Positions 37,200 to 46,071 of a stretch of 64,000 nucleotides of DNA are shown here, in pieces. Under the pieces are notes generated by a model that was not told the DNA's origin, ran no database searches, and was given only the letters and a program-made list of their open reading frames with translations. Made by a program: the position numbers and the translations under genes. How positions within the stretch are numbered: position 1 is the stretch's first letter; each line of letters opens with the position of its first letter. This DNA comes from Nitrosomonas sp. Is79A3 (lineage in GTDB: Bacteria; Pseudomonadota; Gammaproteobacteria; Burkholderiales; Nitrosomonadaceae): positions 2,480,001 to 2,544,000 of the forward strand of contig NC_015731.1 in the NCBI RefSeq assembly GCF_000219585.1. The letters are read 5' to 3'.

Positions 37200-37420
37200 T
37201 CAAGGGCGCAACACTTTAATCAATTCATCTGGCGACATTCTTGCTTGCTTAAGAATCCACTCAGAGTTCCCACTTTCAATTCGTGATGATTGGGCACAAC
37301 ACAGCCAGAAGAATCTTCGCGAAGAACGATATGGCTGCTGCGCTGACGTACTACGGAGAAACCCAATCGTTCCAGCGCTTTTATCGCTTCTATCCCGGAA
37401 ATAACGGGCAACTTAGGCAT
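37200..37420 (-). pseudogene. hicA: HicA toxin, frameshifted near its 3' end
   Basis: HicA is a small mRNA interferase of the dsRBD fold. The frame starts MPKLPVISGIEAIKALERLGF and keeps the key histidine in QRSSHIVLR and the segment GCVVPNH.E.K.GTL. It then departs from the family: as read it ends FLSKQECRQMN at 37220 (66 residues). Moving one base near 37254-37257 restores ILKQARMSPDELIKVLRP, a normal HicA end, with a stop at 37200-37202. So one base appears to be lost. The catalytic His remains, so activity is uncertain. The start overlaps hicB by 8 bases. Confidence 0.8.
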
Positions 37421-37619
37421 GTTCCGTTATATGAAAGGTAGTCAGCAGTGAACGAGCAGATGTGGTCAATGGAAATTCTTCAAGGTAGAGTTCAGTTGCT
37501 TCAACCAAATTAGCCAGAGCCTCCTCCACTGTTTCTCCTTGTGTGGTTGTTCCTGTTTCAGGATTGAAGGCAACATAACCACCTTCTGGCGCTGGTGTTA
37601 ATACGGCGGAAAGCTCCAT
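37413..37619 (-). CDS. hicB: HicB antitoxin
   Basis: HicB neutralises HicA. The 68-residue protein has the partial RNase H-like HicB fold: strand LTPAPEGGYVAFNPETG, the TTQGETVEEALANLVEATELYLEE helix typical of the family, and a short tail. It lacks a C-terminal DNA-binding domain, as do many short HicB forms. The antitoxin gene precedes and overlaps the toxin gene. A GAGG ribosome site precedes ATG. Confidence 0.88.
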   Translation of the reverse strand: MELSAVLTPAPEGGYVAFNPETGTTTQGETVEEALANLVEATELYLEEFPLTTSARSLLTTFHITEHA

Positions 37620-37823
37620 GATTTTATCCTCTTAAGTGTGTTTGAGGAATTATACCCTACGAAATCAAAATCAAATTCTGTTTAAAAAAATGGCATCCGA
37701 TCCACAACTAAGAATTCCTACTTGAAGGGCAGCATGCCTTCTTTCGAGTACATACCCTCCTCGCCAGCCGGTGGCGCGTGATGCTACTGGGCAGAAGTCA
37801 TTGAATAGAAGAAAAATGCGGAA

Positions 37824-38408
37824 ATGATGAAGACCAGGAAAAGTTATTATCACCGGGGTGGCAGTGAGCCACTTCTGGGCGCAACCATTCCGGAACATCT
37901 TGCCTCGGTCGTCGAGCGGTTTCCGCAACATTGGGCAGTCGTATCGAAACCGCAAAACCGCCGTTTAAATTATCAGCAATTTGCTGCTGAAGTTGATCAG
38001 CTTGCATGCGCCATTTATGCCATGGGATATCGAAAAGGCAATCGCATCGGCGTGTGGGCGACCAACAACATGGAATGGATTCTGCTGCAAATGGCCACCG
38101 CACGCATCGGCATCGTATTAGTCAATATCAATCCCGCCCATCGCCCCCGCGAACTGGCCTATGCTTTGCAGCATTCGAAAGTGGAAGGCTTGTTTGTCAT
38201 ACCCAAGTTCCGCTCGAGTGACTATATCGGCATGCTGGTAACGTTGATGCCTGAACTTAAACAGATGCCGCATGAGAATCTTCGCTTAAAAGATTTTCCC
38301 GCGCTGCGCAGCAGCGTGGTGTATGACCCTGTGAATCCGTTAAATCCGTTACAAATTAAACGGAAGGTGGAGAATAAACATTCCTTTCCATGCAAAGGAA
38401 TGTACTGA
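37824..38408 (+). pseudogene. Truncated acyl-CoA synthetase (AMP-binding), N-terminal part only
   Basis: The first 145 residues or so match the N-terminal end of fatty acyl-CoA synthetases: TIPEHLASVVERFPQ, a LNYQQFAAEVDQLA segment, then IGVWATNNMEWILLQMATARIG and LVNINPAHRPRELAYAL. Family members run to 540 residues or more and need the later YTSGTTG and GYG motifs, which are absent; the frame ends after 194 residues. The part after about residue 160 no longer looks like the family. It is a decayed gene, probably cut when the neighbouring accessory DNA entered. Confidence 0.75.
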
Positions 38409-38584
38409 AAGCTCTGGCGATTGTCAAACCACAGGGTAAGCAAGTCAAAACTTACGATTGTGCTGGGCATCTGCAAATTGTTCGTCATTACCACGCTCGA
38501 TTTGTAAGGATTCACGGTATGTGCGTTACCTATGCCACATCGCTAGACGCGCGACCTTCCTGTACCACCACCTTTGGCTGATTA

Positions 38585-39052
38585 TTACATCTGTGACTGC
38601 AGGTAGTTCTGTACCCCCACCTTTTCAATGAGACCCAACTGTTTTTCCAGCCAATACGCATGGTCTTCCTCTGTTTCAGCCAGCATGGCTTCGAGAATTT
38701 CCCGGGTCTGATAATCCCGTTCCTGCTCACAAATGGCAATGACATCACGCAATGAGGCAATCACGGCACGTTCCAGCCCCAGATCGTTCTCCAGCATTTC
38801 CGGTACGTTATTGCCAATTCTCAACGGACTCCGGTTACCCACAACAGGCACCCCTTCCAGAAACAGAATTCGTTTGATCAGAAGATCCGCATGCTGTTTC
38901 TCATCGTTCATCTCATGATCAATCCGCTCATACAGCTTGTTGAATCCCCAGTCCTCATACATGCGCGAATGTGTGAAATATTGATCCATCGCAGTTAGCT
39001 CATCGGCAAGCAGTTTGTTCAGCAGATCGATAATTTTTGGATTGCCTTTCAT
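38585..39052 (-). CDS. bfr: Bacterioferritin lacking the haem-ligand methionine
   Basis: Bacterioferritin stores iron in a 24-subunit shell. The 155-residue protein begins MKGNPKIIDLLNKLLADELTA and aligns with E. coli Bfr without gaps in its first half. Ferroxidase ligands Glu18, Glu51 and His54 are kept. Residue 52, the Met that ligates haem between subunits, is Lys here (DEKQHAD). So this subunit should not bind haem alone; in Pseudomonas and others, a subunit of this kind pairs with a Met52 subunit. A GGAGA ribosome site precedes ATG. It is transcribed alone. Confidence 0.92.
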   Translation of the reverse strand: MKGNPKIIDLLNKLLADELTAMDQYFTHSRMYEDWGFNKLYERIDHEMNDEKQHADLLIKRILFLEGVPVVGNRSPLRIGNNVPEMLENDLGLERAVIASLRDVIAICEQERDYQTREILEAMLAETEEDHAYWLEKQLGLIEKVGVQNYLQSQM

Positions 39053-39257
39053 AAAATTCTCCTTTCATTACGAATTGGATTACAGACGGCTCTGGATCCT
39101 CACTTTCTCGAATGCCCTAACAGTCCGGTAAGAGCAACGCGATATTTCATTCGATCAATCGGCATTATATGAATCATGACGCACAAATGCAATAACAAAT
39201 AACTGATTACAAACGATAATAATTCTTTACATCCTTCTCATTCCGGCTTTCCAGTAA

Positions 39258-40481
39258 CTAACAACGAAAACCCGCCAACACGTCCAGCAAATAATCCAAA
39301 TCCTTCCCGGTATGCTCAGCGGAAACTTGCAAGCGGATTTCTTGATCGCCTTGCGGGACCACCGGATAATTCAAACCGGTGGCGAGGATATCGTGTTTGA
39401 ACAGATGCGTCACCAAGGCAGTTGTTTTTGCGGTGTCGCGGATGAAAACCGGCACGATGGGATGTTCTCCGGGCAGCGTTTCGAAACCTAAGCATTGCAG
39501 TCCTGACCTGAGTTTGCCGCTGAAACTGCGTAGCTGATCAAGCAGGCGCGCGCCTTCCGGGCTTTCCAGCACATTCAGGGCGGCCAGCGCGGCAGCGGCC
39601 TCAGCGGGGGTGATCGGGTTGGAATAGATATACAGCGGCGCGGTTTCCCGTAAGTAAGCGATAGTGGTTGCGCTGGCGGCAACGTAGCCGCCGTTAACAC
39701 CGAACGCCTTGCCGAGCGTGGCGATCAACACATCCGCTTGCCCGCCCGTGACTTCTTCGGTACCACGACCGGTGTTGCCAAAAGCACCGGCGCCGTGTGA
39801 ATCGTCCACCACGGTGACAATTCCTTCGGCATAATCGTTCTGGTATTGCGCGCAACAGCGGCTGAGTCCGGCGAGCGGCGCGTAATCGCCGCGCATGCTG
39901 AAAACACCATCGGTGACCACGCAAACACGCTGAAAGCGGCCACGATTGCCGACCAATATGTTATCCAGTTCGCCCATATCACCGTGCGCATAAATCACTT
40001 TTCCTGCCGGATGCGCGAGACGGATCGCATTGATAATGCAGTTGTGGTTCAGCGCATCGCTGACGATCAACGTCTGCTCGGAAATAAACTGCGGCAGCAC
40101 ACCGACCATCGTGGCATAAGCGGCGCTGAACAGCATTGCGGCTTCGCGGCCGTGAAACGCTGCCAGCCTACGCTCCAATTCGACATGCGGCGCATACGTG
40201 CCGCTGATAAAGCGCACCGCGCCGGGACCGGCGCCGTACTTTTCCACTGCCAGCGCTTCCGCTTCGATCACTGCGGGATGCCGCGCCAATCCTAAATAGG
40301 AATTCGAGTTCATGCGTAAAAACGCGCGCTCACCGTAGCCTTGCAACTGATAGCGCGGGCCAAACCCGTCGACCGGCAATTTGATACCGGTAACGATTTT
40401 CTCTTCGCCCTTACGCATACCTTGCTGTTGCAACTGGTTTAATTTTGCCTGGAACAGCGGCTCTACTTTCGATAGGGACAT
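39258..40481 (-). CDS. kbl: 2-amino-3-ketobutyrate CoA ligase-like alpha-oxoamine synthase
   Basis: Kbl cleaves 2-amino-3-ketobutyrate with CoA to glycine and acetyl-CoA. The 407-residue PLP enzyme has MNSNSYLGLARHPAV, GAGPGAVRFISGTY, DSHGAGAFGNTGRGT and the PLP lysine segment TLGKAFGVNGGYV, all of the alpha-oxoamine synthase family. The epimerase-like threonine dehydrogenase gene lies 12 bases upstream on the same strand, so the two steps of threonine degradation are coupled. Other family members (BioF, HemA) are less likely in this setting. Confidence 0.82.
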   Translation of the reverse strand: MSLSKVEPLFQAKLNQLQQQGMRKGEEKIVTGIKLPVDGFGPRYQLQGYGERAFLRMNSNSYLGLARHPAVIEAEALAVEKYGAGPGAVRFISGTYAPHVELERRLAAFHGREAAMLFSAAYATMVGVLPQFISEQTLIVSDALNHNCIINAIRLAHPAGKVIYAHGDMGELDNILVGNRGRFQRVCVVTDGVFSMRGDYAPLAGLSRCCAQYQNDYAEGIVTVVDDSHGAGAFGNTGRGTEEVTGGQADVLIATLGKAFGVNGGYVAASATTIAYLRETAPLYIYSNPITPAEAAAALAALNVLESPEGARLLDQLRSFSGKLRSGLQCLGFETLPGEHPIVPVFIRDTAKTTALVTHLFKHDILATGLNYPVVPQGDQEIRLQVSAEHTGKDLDYLLDVLAGFRC

Positions 40482-40493
40482 ATAGACCTCCGG

Positions 40494-41462
40494 TTAATCG
40501 TTACGTAATATGGCGGTAATGTGCGTCAACATATCGGCCACCATGGCCGGCAAATCGAATCGCGGCTGCCAGCCCCATTCAGCGCGGGCGGCGCTGTCGT
40601 CCATATGACGCGGCCACGAATCGGCAATCGCTTGGCGCAGCGGATCTACCGCATAACTGATGGTAAAACCGGGGAGATGCTTTTGTATTTCCGCCGCCAA
40701 TTGCGCTGGGGTGAAATTCATCGCGGTGACGTTAAAACCATTGCGATGCACTAATTTTCTGGTATTGGTTTCCATCAATTGAATCGCAGCCGCGATGGCA
40801 TCGGGCATATACATCATGTCCAGCTGCGTATCGGCACGCAGAAAACACTCATAATGCCGCTGCTTGACCGCAGCGTAAAAAATATCCACGGCGTAATCGG
40901 TCGTGCCGCCGCCCGGCAGCACTTGATTGGAAATCAACCCCGGATAACGCAGTCCGCGCGCGTCGATGCCGTAGCGATGAGCATAATAATCGCATAACAA
41001 TTCGCCCGTCACCTTGGTAATGCCGTAAATCGTCGCCGGGTGTTGCACGGTATCTTGCGGGGTATCGAACTGCGGCGTGCCAGGGCCGAAAGCGGCAATG
41101 GAACTGGGAAAAAATACTTGGCAACGGTGCTTTCGTGCACTTTCCAGCACGTTGAGCAGGCCATTCATATTGATATCCCATGCCAGCAGCGGCTGTTCCT
41201 CAGCCACTGCGGAGAGCAGTGCGGCGAGATGGTAAATCACCGTAATGCGCTGCTCAGAAACCACTGCATCAAGCGCTGCCGCATCGCGGACATCCAGACG
41301 GCAATAAGGCCCCGTTTGCGCCAGATCATCCGACAGCTCACGGCGGTGCCCGGCAGCCACAACGTTTTCCGCGCCGTAGCGATCACGCAACGCCAATGTC
41401 AATTCCGCGCCAATTTGACCGGCCGCGCCGGTCACTAAAATTTTAGGCATCCCCACCTCCAC
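40494..41462 (-). CDS. SDR-type L-threonine 3-dehydrogenase (NAD-dependent epimerase family)
   Basis: The 322-residue protein starts with the extended SDR motif ILVTGAAGQIGAELTLALRDRYG and has the catalytic YGITK motif (Tyr and Lys) near residue 145 and FPSSIAAFGP before it. LRYPGLIS, GGGTTDYAVDIFY and MYMPDAIAA are features of the epimerase-like L-threonine dehydrogenases, which oxidise threonine to 2-amino-3-ketobutyrate with NAD. Co-transcription with kbl (12-base gap) supports this. GGAGGTGGGG precedes the start; the first or fifth codon (MEVGMP or MPKILV) could begin the protein. Confidence 0.85.
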   Translation of the reverse strand: MEVGMPKILVTGAAGQIGAELTLALRDRYGAENVVAAGHRRELSDDLAQTGPYCRLDVRDAAALDAVVSEQRITVIYHLAALLSAVAEEQPLLAWDINMNGLLNVLESARKHRCQVFFPSSIAAFGPGTPQFDTPQDTVQHPATIYGITKVTGELLCDYYAHRYGIDARGLRYPGLISNQVLPGGGTTDYAVDIFYAAVKQRHYECFLRADTQLDMMYMPDAIAAAIQLMETNTRKLVHRNGFNVTAMNFTPAQLAAEIQKHLPGFTISYAVDPLRQAIADSWPRHMDDSAARAEWGWQPRFDLPAMVADMLTHITAILRND

Positions 41463-41814
41463 GATTTCCTATCATACTGGCTTCTTTCAGGCGGTGTGCA
41501 TCAAACAAAATAGGGCTTAAAAGCATCAATGCAAAAGTATCCGCTTTTTCAAGCTTCAAATTATTGCATAGGCCATTCCTACCAATGTTCTTTCCGCAGA
41601 TAATGGCCAAGTCAATACTCTCAAGTACGAAATCAAACTAATTTTTATAGATTTCAGTCATTTTTTGCTATGATGAAATCAGAAAGTAGAAAAGTTCTAA
41701 TTTAACTTCATAACTTTCTCAAAAAGTAGTAAATACAGAAATATTGCAAACTGATTGAATATTTCGAGTAGCAATGGAATTCCTTTTTATTCATCTAATA
41801 CAAGGAGACTCACC
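41463..41814. other. Intergenic region upstream of the small periplasmic gene
   Basis: An AT-rich 350-base leader region between divergent genes. A plausible -10 (TATGAT) lies near 41669. No gene or repeat was recognised. Confidence 0.35.
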
Positions 41815-42177
41815 ATGCAATCAAAACTATTTTTCTCGATACTAATCTCGCTTAGTTTACTGACTCCCGGTGCATTAATGGCAATAGATCCAGCAAATGT
41901 CAAAGATGCTGAAGCGGAGGCCAGGACCAACTTCGATCATGTTAAATTAGCCGAATATTATGAAAATGAAGCTAATGCAATGAAAGCAAAGGCAGAAGAA
42001 CAAAAACAGCTGCTGCGGGATTATCACGATCATAGCGAATACTACGGCCGGGAAGGACAAGATTTCCACGCACACCACAGCGCATTACTGAAATATTACA
42101 CAGAAGCAGTGGATCGGAATACGGAAATGGCCATGTCCCACCGGAACATGTCTAGGAAAGTCAAAGGATTGAAATAG
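41815..42177 (+). CDS. Small periplasmic protein of unknown function
   Basis: I start at 41815 because AAGGAG sits 8 bases before it; the open frame is 20 codons longer. The 120-residue product has a signal peptide (MQSKLFFSILISLSLLTPGALMA). The mature part is a charged helical chain rich in His, Glu, Lys and Tyr (AEYYENEANAMKAKAEEQKQ, YHDHSEYYGREGQDFHAHH), with no cysteine. Probably an alpha-helical periplasmic protein, perhaps metal-binding through its histidines; I know no named family. Confidence 0.75.
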   Translation: MQSKLFFSILISLSLLTPGALMAIDPANVKDAEAEARTNFDHVKLAEYYENEANAMKAKAEEQKQLLRDYHDHSEYYGREGQDFHAHHSALLKYYTEAVDRNTEMAMSHRNMSRKVKGLK

Positions 42178-42244
42178 CGTAGCATCGGATATCAACCAAC
42201 CTTACCTTTAGTAATTTTGGTTGGTGTCTTGGTGTTTCCGGGTC

Positions 42245-42368
42245 CACAGAAGGGGCAGGTACCGAATCACGAAACCGGAACAGGCGGCACACCTGACACC
42301 TCTGTTCTCATTGTCGTGTAGGTGTAACCTGTTTTGGATTCGTGATTCGATAGCTGACCCCGGCTGTG
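42245..42368. repeat. 124-bp long imperfect palindrome, hairpin-forming element
   Basis: The two ends, starting CACAGAAGGGGCAGG and (in reverse complement) CACAGCCGGGGTCAGC, match over about 32 bases with about 26 identities, both including CGAATCACGAA. The inner parts pair as well (AACAGG..ACACCT with AGGTGTAACCTGTT), so almost the whole element folds into one hairpin. It lies between the small periplasmic gene and the lysozyme gene. It could be a MITE or a palindromic unit, or form a structured RNA. Confidence 0.6.
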
Positions 42369-42424
42369 TTTTACATTAATAAACAAAAATTTAGCTTCAT
42401 AACTTTTTATAGGTGGGGTTTGTT

Positions 42425-43045
42425 ATGAGCATTATTAATGTTGTTGTCGATATTTCTCATCATAACGGGCAGGTTGATTTTGCAAAAGTAAAAGCATCAG
42501 GAGTTGTTGGTGTAATACAAAAATCTACTCAGGGTCAATCATCGATTGATCGTACCTATGACGCCAATCGAAAAGCAGCCTTGAAAGAAGGATTATTATG
42601 GGGTGCTTACCATTTTGCTACAGGAAGTGATGGTATTAAACAAGCAGATAATTTTTTAAAAGTTGCAGCGCCCGATAAGGATACCTTACTGGTTTTGGAT
42701 TTTAAGCCGAACCCAACGGGCCCGAGTATGGATTTAATAGAAGCACATGCTTTCGTTACGCATGTGCAGCAGACTACTGGCAGATATCCAGGCTTTTACT
42801 CAGGACATTACATAAAACAATTATTAGGCGGAAACAAAGATTTGATACTTTCTAATTGTTGGTTTTGGTTAGCACAATACGGTTCAACCGCCGTAATACC
42901 TCCAACTTGGGATACTTGGACAATGTGGCAATATACTGATGGTAATGTGGGACCAGAGCCTCATGATGTGCCTGGAATTGGTTACTGTGACCGCGATAAA
43001 TTCAACGGCGAGCAATCACAGTTAGAAAAATTATGGAAGGGATAA
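42425..43045 (+). CDS. Glycoside hydrolase 25 (lysozyme-like) protein with a changed catalytic residue
   Basis: GH25 enzymes cleave the murein glycan. The 206-residue protein has the fold's start VVVDISHHNG (Asp9), the strand GVVGVIQKSTQG, LLWGAYHFATGSDG and the end DRDKFNG. The catalytic pair of the family is the Asp and Glu of a DxE motif; here it reads LDFKPN, with Lys at residue 94 (codon AAG at 42704-42706) where Glu (GAG) is expected. A single G-to-A change explains it. So the protein is probably inactive or a binder only. There is no signal peptide. I start at 42425, after GGTGGGG. Confidence 0.82.
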   Translation: MSIINVVVDISHHNGQVDFAKVKASGVVGVIQKSTQGQSSIDRTYDANRKAALKEGLLWGAYHFATGSDGIKQADNFLKVAAPDKDTLLVLDFKPNPTGPSMDLIEAHAFVTHVQQTTGRYPGFYSGHYIKQLLGGNKDLILSNCWFWLAQYGSTAVIPPTWDTWTMWQYTDGNVGPEPHDVPGIGYCDRDKFNGEQSQLEKLWKG

Positions 43046-43065
43046 TCAACTAATTTAGCACAAAG

Positions 43066-43090
43066 GTTGGGCTGACGAAGGAAGCCCAAC
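43066..43090. terminator. Hairpin after the GH25 gene
   Basis: GTTGGGCT (43066-43073) pairs with AGCCCAAC (43083-43090) around a 9-base loop, 20 bases past the stop. No T-run follows, so it may be a weak terminator or a repeated palindromic unit; the same arms occur at 24305-24345. Confidence 0.4.
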
Positions 43091-43124
43091 AAATATTTCG
43101 TGGCGCGAATTAACCGACACTTCC

Positions 43125-43301
43125 TCAGGTGTTCTTTACATCTTGTAAACACAAGTCCCAATAAGGCAATCCTTTAAATCGCTTGATGAAGAAATTGACA
43201 AATGCTCTGACGCGCTGCGAGCGATGGTGGGTTTGCGGGTAAATGGCATAAGCGGCGAGTTGTGAAAATTTGGAGAAGCATAGGGGCAGGCTGCGAATTG
43301 A
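43125..43301 (-). pseudogene. C-terminal fragment of a LysR-type regulator
   Basis: Residues decoded here (QLAAYAIYPQTHHRSQRVRAF, then VNFFIKRF..PYWD) are the end of the effector-binding domain of LysR regulators, where the phrase Y-P-hydrophilic-S-x-x-VRAF-hydrophobic-x-FF is usual. The DNA-binding helix-turn-helix half is missing. The fragment is joined in frame to an IS110 remnant. Confidence 0.65.
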
Positions 43302-43397
43302 GAATATAGCCGATGAATTAGGTATGAATTTTGTTTTGTGACCTTGTTGTGCTTGTTGCCGGTATTGTATTCGTGATTCGCGACCTCGTATCAAACC

Positions 43398-43487
43398 GTT
43401 ACATTCTTCGATCAGTGCACAGGCCGTAATCTGCGCTTGATGCACATCGAATCCAATAACACGTTTGTAAAGTGCGGCCAATTCCAT
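43398..43487 (-). pseudogene. N-terminal remnant of an IS110-family transposase
   Basis: The frame begins after a GGAGG ribosome site with MELAALYKRVIGFDVHQAQI, the start of IS110 transposases with the first Asp of the DEDD RuvC-like site. Only about 30 residues match; the rest of the 300-400 residue transposase is gone. Confidence 0.7.
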
Positions 43488-43884
43488 AGCTCCTCCATTT
43501 AATTTATACTCGTGAATGGAAGGCGGCGGATGCCGGAACTGAAAATGTCTGAAGGTAATTATCTGCCTTCGGCCTGTTTAACGTGCGCTCTCTATGGAGG
43601 CAATCCGGGGTTCGAGTCAGTTCGGCGGGTCACGTTAGAGTGCGGGATCAAGTCACCAAAAAATCTGTGCGACCTCTCCCCGCCACCTCCCACCCCAAAG
43701 TTTCTTTCATGATCAGGGGTGGCGTCTAACGCAATGAGCGTTAGGATATTCCCAGATGATTATGATGTATATAAGGAAATGCCTTATTTTTATAAAAGCA
43801 AAATAGTGTCAAATCCATAACGAAGAATTCTTATTCTTGCGAAGAATAACCCAGACCGTCGTTAGATGCACTTGATTCAGAAAC
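43488..43884. other. Gene-poor region beside the IS110 remnant
   Basis: About 400 bases of mixed composition. A short palindrome (CTAACGCAATGAGCGTTAG) lies near 43727-43745. A plus-strand open frame at 43512-43712 ends in a proline run and is not credible. No gene is called. Confidence 0.4.
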
Positions 43885-43915
43885 AAAAAGACCACCGCTT
43901 GGGGGTGGTCTTTTT
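43885..43915 (-). terminator. Rho-independent terminator of the small lipoprotein gene
   Basis: The stem GACCACC (43890-43896) with GGTGGTC (43904-43910) is flanked by five A and five T residues, so it can act in both directions. It lies about 40 bases past the lipoprotein stop codon. Confidence 0.85.
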
Positions 43916-43955
43916 GTCTCATATTTTGAGAGATTATTATAATTAATCTTGAGTA

Positions 43956-44138
43956 TTAATGCCCTGGCTTGCTGTTACCGCCAAAAGGACGTGGATCCTG
44001 TCCTTCCTTGAGGCATTCACCATTACCACCTACTCCAAACTTACAGTCATCTACACTAGCATTTGGATCGCCCATATTAGCATTTGAACAAGCTGCTAAA
44101 AATACTACTAAAGTTGCGGCAAAAATTGATAATTTCAT
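43956..44138 (-). CDS. Small lipoprotein, 60 residues
   Basis: A signal peptide with a lipobox (MKLSIFAATLVVFLAAC) is followed by a short polar chain with two cysteines (DDCKFG, GECLKEG) and many glycines. It should be lipid-anchored. The ATG at 44138 is preferred over the GTG one codon upstream. Its own terminator follows. The function is unknown. Confidence 0.65.
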   Translation of the reverse strand: MKLSIFAATLVVFLAACSNANMGDPNASVDDCKFGVGGNGECLKEGQDPRPFGGNSKPGH

Positions 44139-44260
44139 CACTTAAAATCCCTTTTTTAAATTGATCATCACTTCTTCATGAGTTTTGAGTATATAACGGA
44201 ACTGATCAAATACTCAAGCGCATAGCCTAGCTGCATTATTCCAGTTTATGTTCACAATTT

Positions 44261-46060
44261 CTAACAACCGCGAAGTATCTCGATTAGATGGTTGCCGTAC
44301 TTATCGAGTTTGCGTGCGCCGATGCCGGTTACCAGGCGCAATTCATCTTCCGTTTGCGGGCATAAACGCACTAGCTCATGCAAGGTAGCATCATGAAAAA
44401 TCACATAGGCTGGCACACCATGCTCCTTGGCTGTTTTTGCCCGCCATAAGCGCAACCGTTCCCATCGGTAACGCTCGGCTGTATCCAGCAACGCCAAATC
44501 ATCAGCTTGCCGCTTCCCGGACAATCGTTCAGGCTTTGTTTGCAGCCGTAAGAACACACTTTGCTGTCCCTTCAGCACCGCACGGCTGGCTTCGATCAGT
44601 TGCAAGGCGCCATGGCCCTCACTATCCGTCGTCAATAAACCAAGTGCTACAATCTGACGGAATATCGCACGCCAAGCTCGCTCAGGCAAATCTTTGCCGA
44701 TACCAAACGTACTGATTCTATCGTGATGCCATTGCTGCACACGTTCAGTCAAATTACCTCGCAACACATCAATCAAGTGCCCCGCGCCAAAATTCTGTCC
44801 GGTCCGGTAAACACACGACAATGCTTTCTGCACCTCTACCGTGGCATCCCAGACTTCCGGTGGATTTAGACAGACGTCACAGTTTCCACAAGGTGCCGTA
44901 TCAGCCGTTTCACCAAAATAACTTAATAGGCGTGCGCGGCGGCAAGTTGTTGTTTCGCACAGCGACAACATGGCTTCCAGCTTCCGCGCAGCAACTTGCT
45001 TAAATTTTAATTGCGCTTGAGATTCCTCAATCATGCGCCGTTGCTGAATGACATCACCGAGGCCATAAACCATCCAGGCATTGGCTGCCTGTCCGTCACG
45101 GCCGGCACGGCCGGTTTCCTGATAATAACCTTCAATGCTCTTGGGCAAATCCAAATGCGCGACAAAACGCACATCTGGCTTATCGATCCCCATTCCGAAC
45201 GCGATGGTGGCAACCATGATGATACCTTCTTCGCGCAGAAACTTTTCTTGGTTCAGGCTGCGTTCTTGCATGTTCATACCGGCGTGATAGGCTACTGCGC
45301 GCATGCCATGATCGACCAGACATGCTGTTGTCTCCTCCACTTTCTTACGGGAAAGGCAATAAACAATACCCGCGTCGCCTGGATGTTCTGCTTGTATGAA
45401 GGTCAATAACTGCGAGCGGCTATTGGTTTTATCGATAATTTGATAACGGATATTCGGGCGATCAAAGCTGGAAACAAATACTCTGGCCACATCCAACCCC
45501 AAGCGCTCAATAATTTCTTTGCGGGTATCCATGTCAGCCGTGGCTGTTAAAGCAATACGCGGCACTTCGGAAAAGCGCTCATGCAAAACTGACAATTGAC
45601 TGTATTCCGGACGGAAATCATGTCCCCATTGCGATACACAATGCGCTTCATCAATCGCAAATAATGCAATCGGGATGCGCGTAATCAGGTTCAAAAAACG
45701 CGCAGTCAGCAGACGTTCCGGCGCAACATACAATAAGTCATACTCGCCCGCCTGAAGATTCTGCTCGACTTGGGCGGCTTCCTGCTGTGACAATGAAGAA
45801 TTCAGAACCGCTGCGCGCACCCCGATTTCATGCAGTGCAGCCACCTGATTTTGCATTAATGCAATTAACGGAGAAACAACGATAGCCACTCCGTCGCGCA
45901 ACAAGGCAGGAATCTGATAGCACAGCGACTTGCCGCCACCCGTCGGCATCAGCACAAGACAATCGCCGCCATTGGCAAGATGTGCAATCACTTCTGCTTG
46001 TTGCCCGCGAAAAGCGGGGTAACCAAAAACTTCTTTGAGTATGTTAAGCGCTTTGGACAT
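44261..46060 (-). CDS. recQ: ATP-dependent DNA helicase RecQ
   Basis: RecQ is a 3'-5' helicase of recombination and repair. The 599-residue protein has the P-loop [16 protein letters not shown] near residue 40, [19 protein letters not shown] (DEAH), [19 protein letters not shown] and [10 protein letters not shown], the RecQ zinc cysteines ([24 protein letters not shown]), a winged helix, and a C-terminal HRDC domain (about 520-599). Length and domains are normal. Confidence 0.96.
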   Translation of the reverse strand: MSKALNILKEVFGYPAFRGQQAEVIAHLANGGDCLVLMPTGGGKSLCYQIPALLRDGVAIVVSPLIALMQNQVAALHEIGVRAAVLNSSLSQQEAAQVEQNLQAGEYDLLYVAPERLLTARFLNLITRIPIALFAIDEAHCVSQWGHDFRPEYSQLSVLHERFSEVPRIALTATADMDTRKEIIERLGLDVARVFVSSFDRPNIRYQIIDKTNSRSQLLTFIQAEHPGDAGIVYCLSRKKVEETTACLVDHGMRAVAYHAGMNMQERSLNQEKFLREEGIIMVATIAFGMGIDKPDVRFVAHLDLPKSIEGYYQETGRAGRDGQAANAWMVYGLGDVIQQRRMIEESQAQLKFKQVAARKLEAMLSLCETTTCRRARLLSYFGETADTAPCGNCDVCLNPPEVWDATVEVQKALSCVYRTGQNFGAGHLIDVLRGNLTERVQQWHHDRISTFGIGKDLPERAWRAIFRQIVALGLLTTDSEGHGALQLIEASRAVLKGQQSVFLRLQTKPERLSGKRQADDLALLDTAERYRWERLRLWRAKTAKEHGVPAYVIFHDATLHELVRLCPQTEDELRLVTGIGARKLDKYGNHLIEILRGC

Positions 46061-46071
46061 TCAAGATAAGA

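Noticed and set aside
43596-43620. GGGTTCGAGTC, like a tRNA T-loop
   Set aside because: No T-stem partner, anticodon arm or acceptor arm can be built around it.
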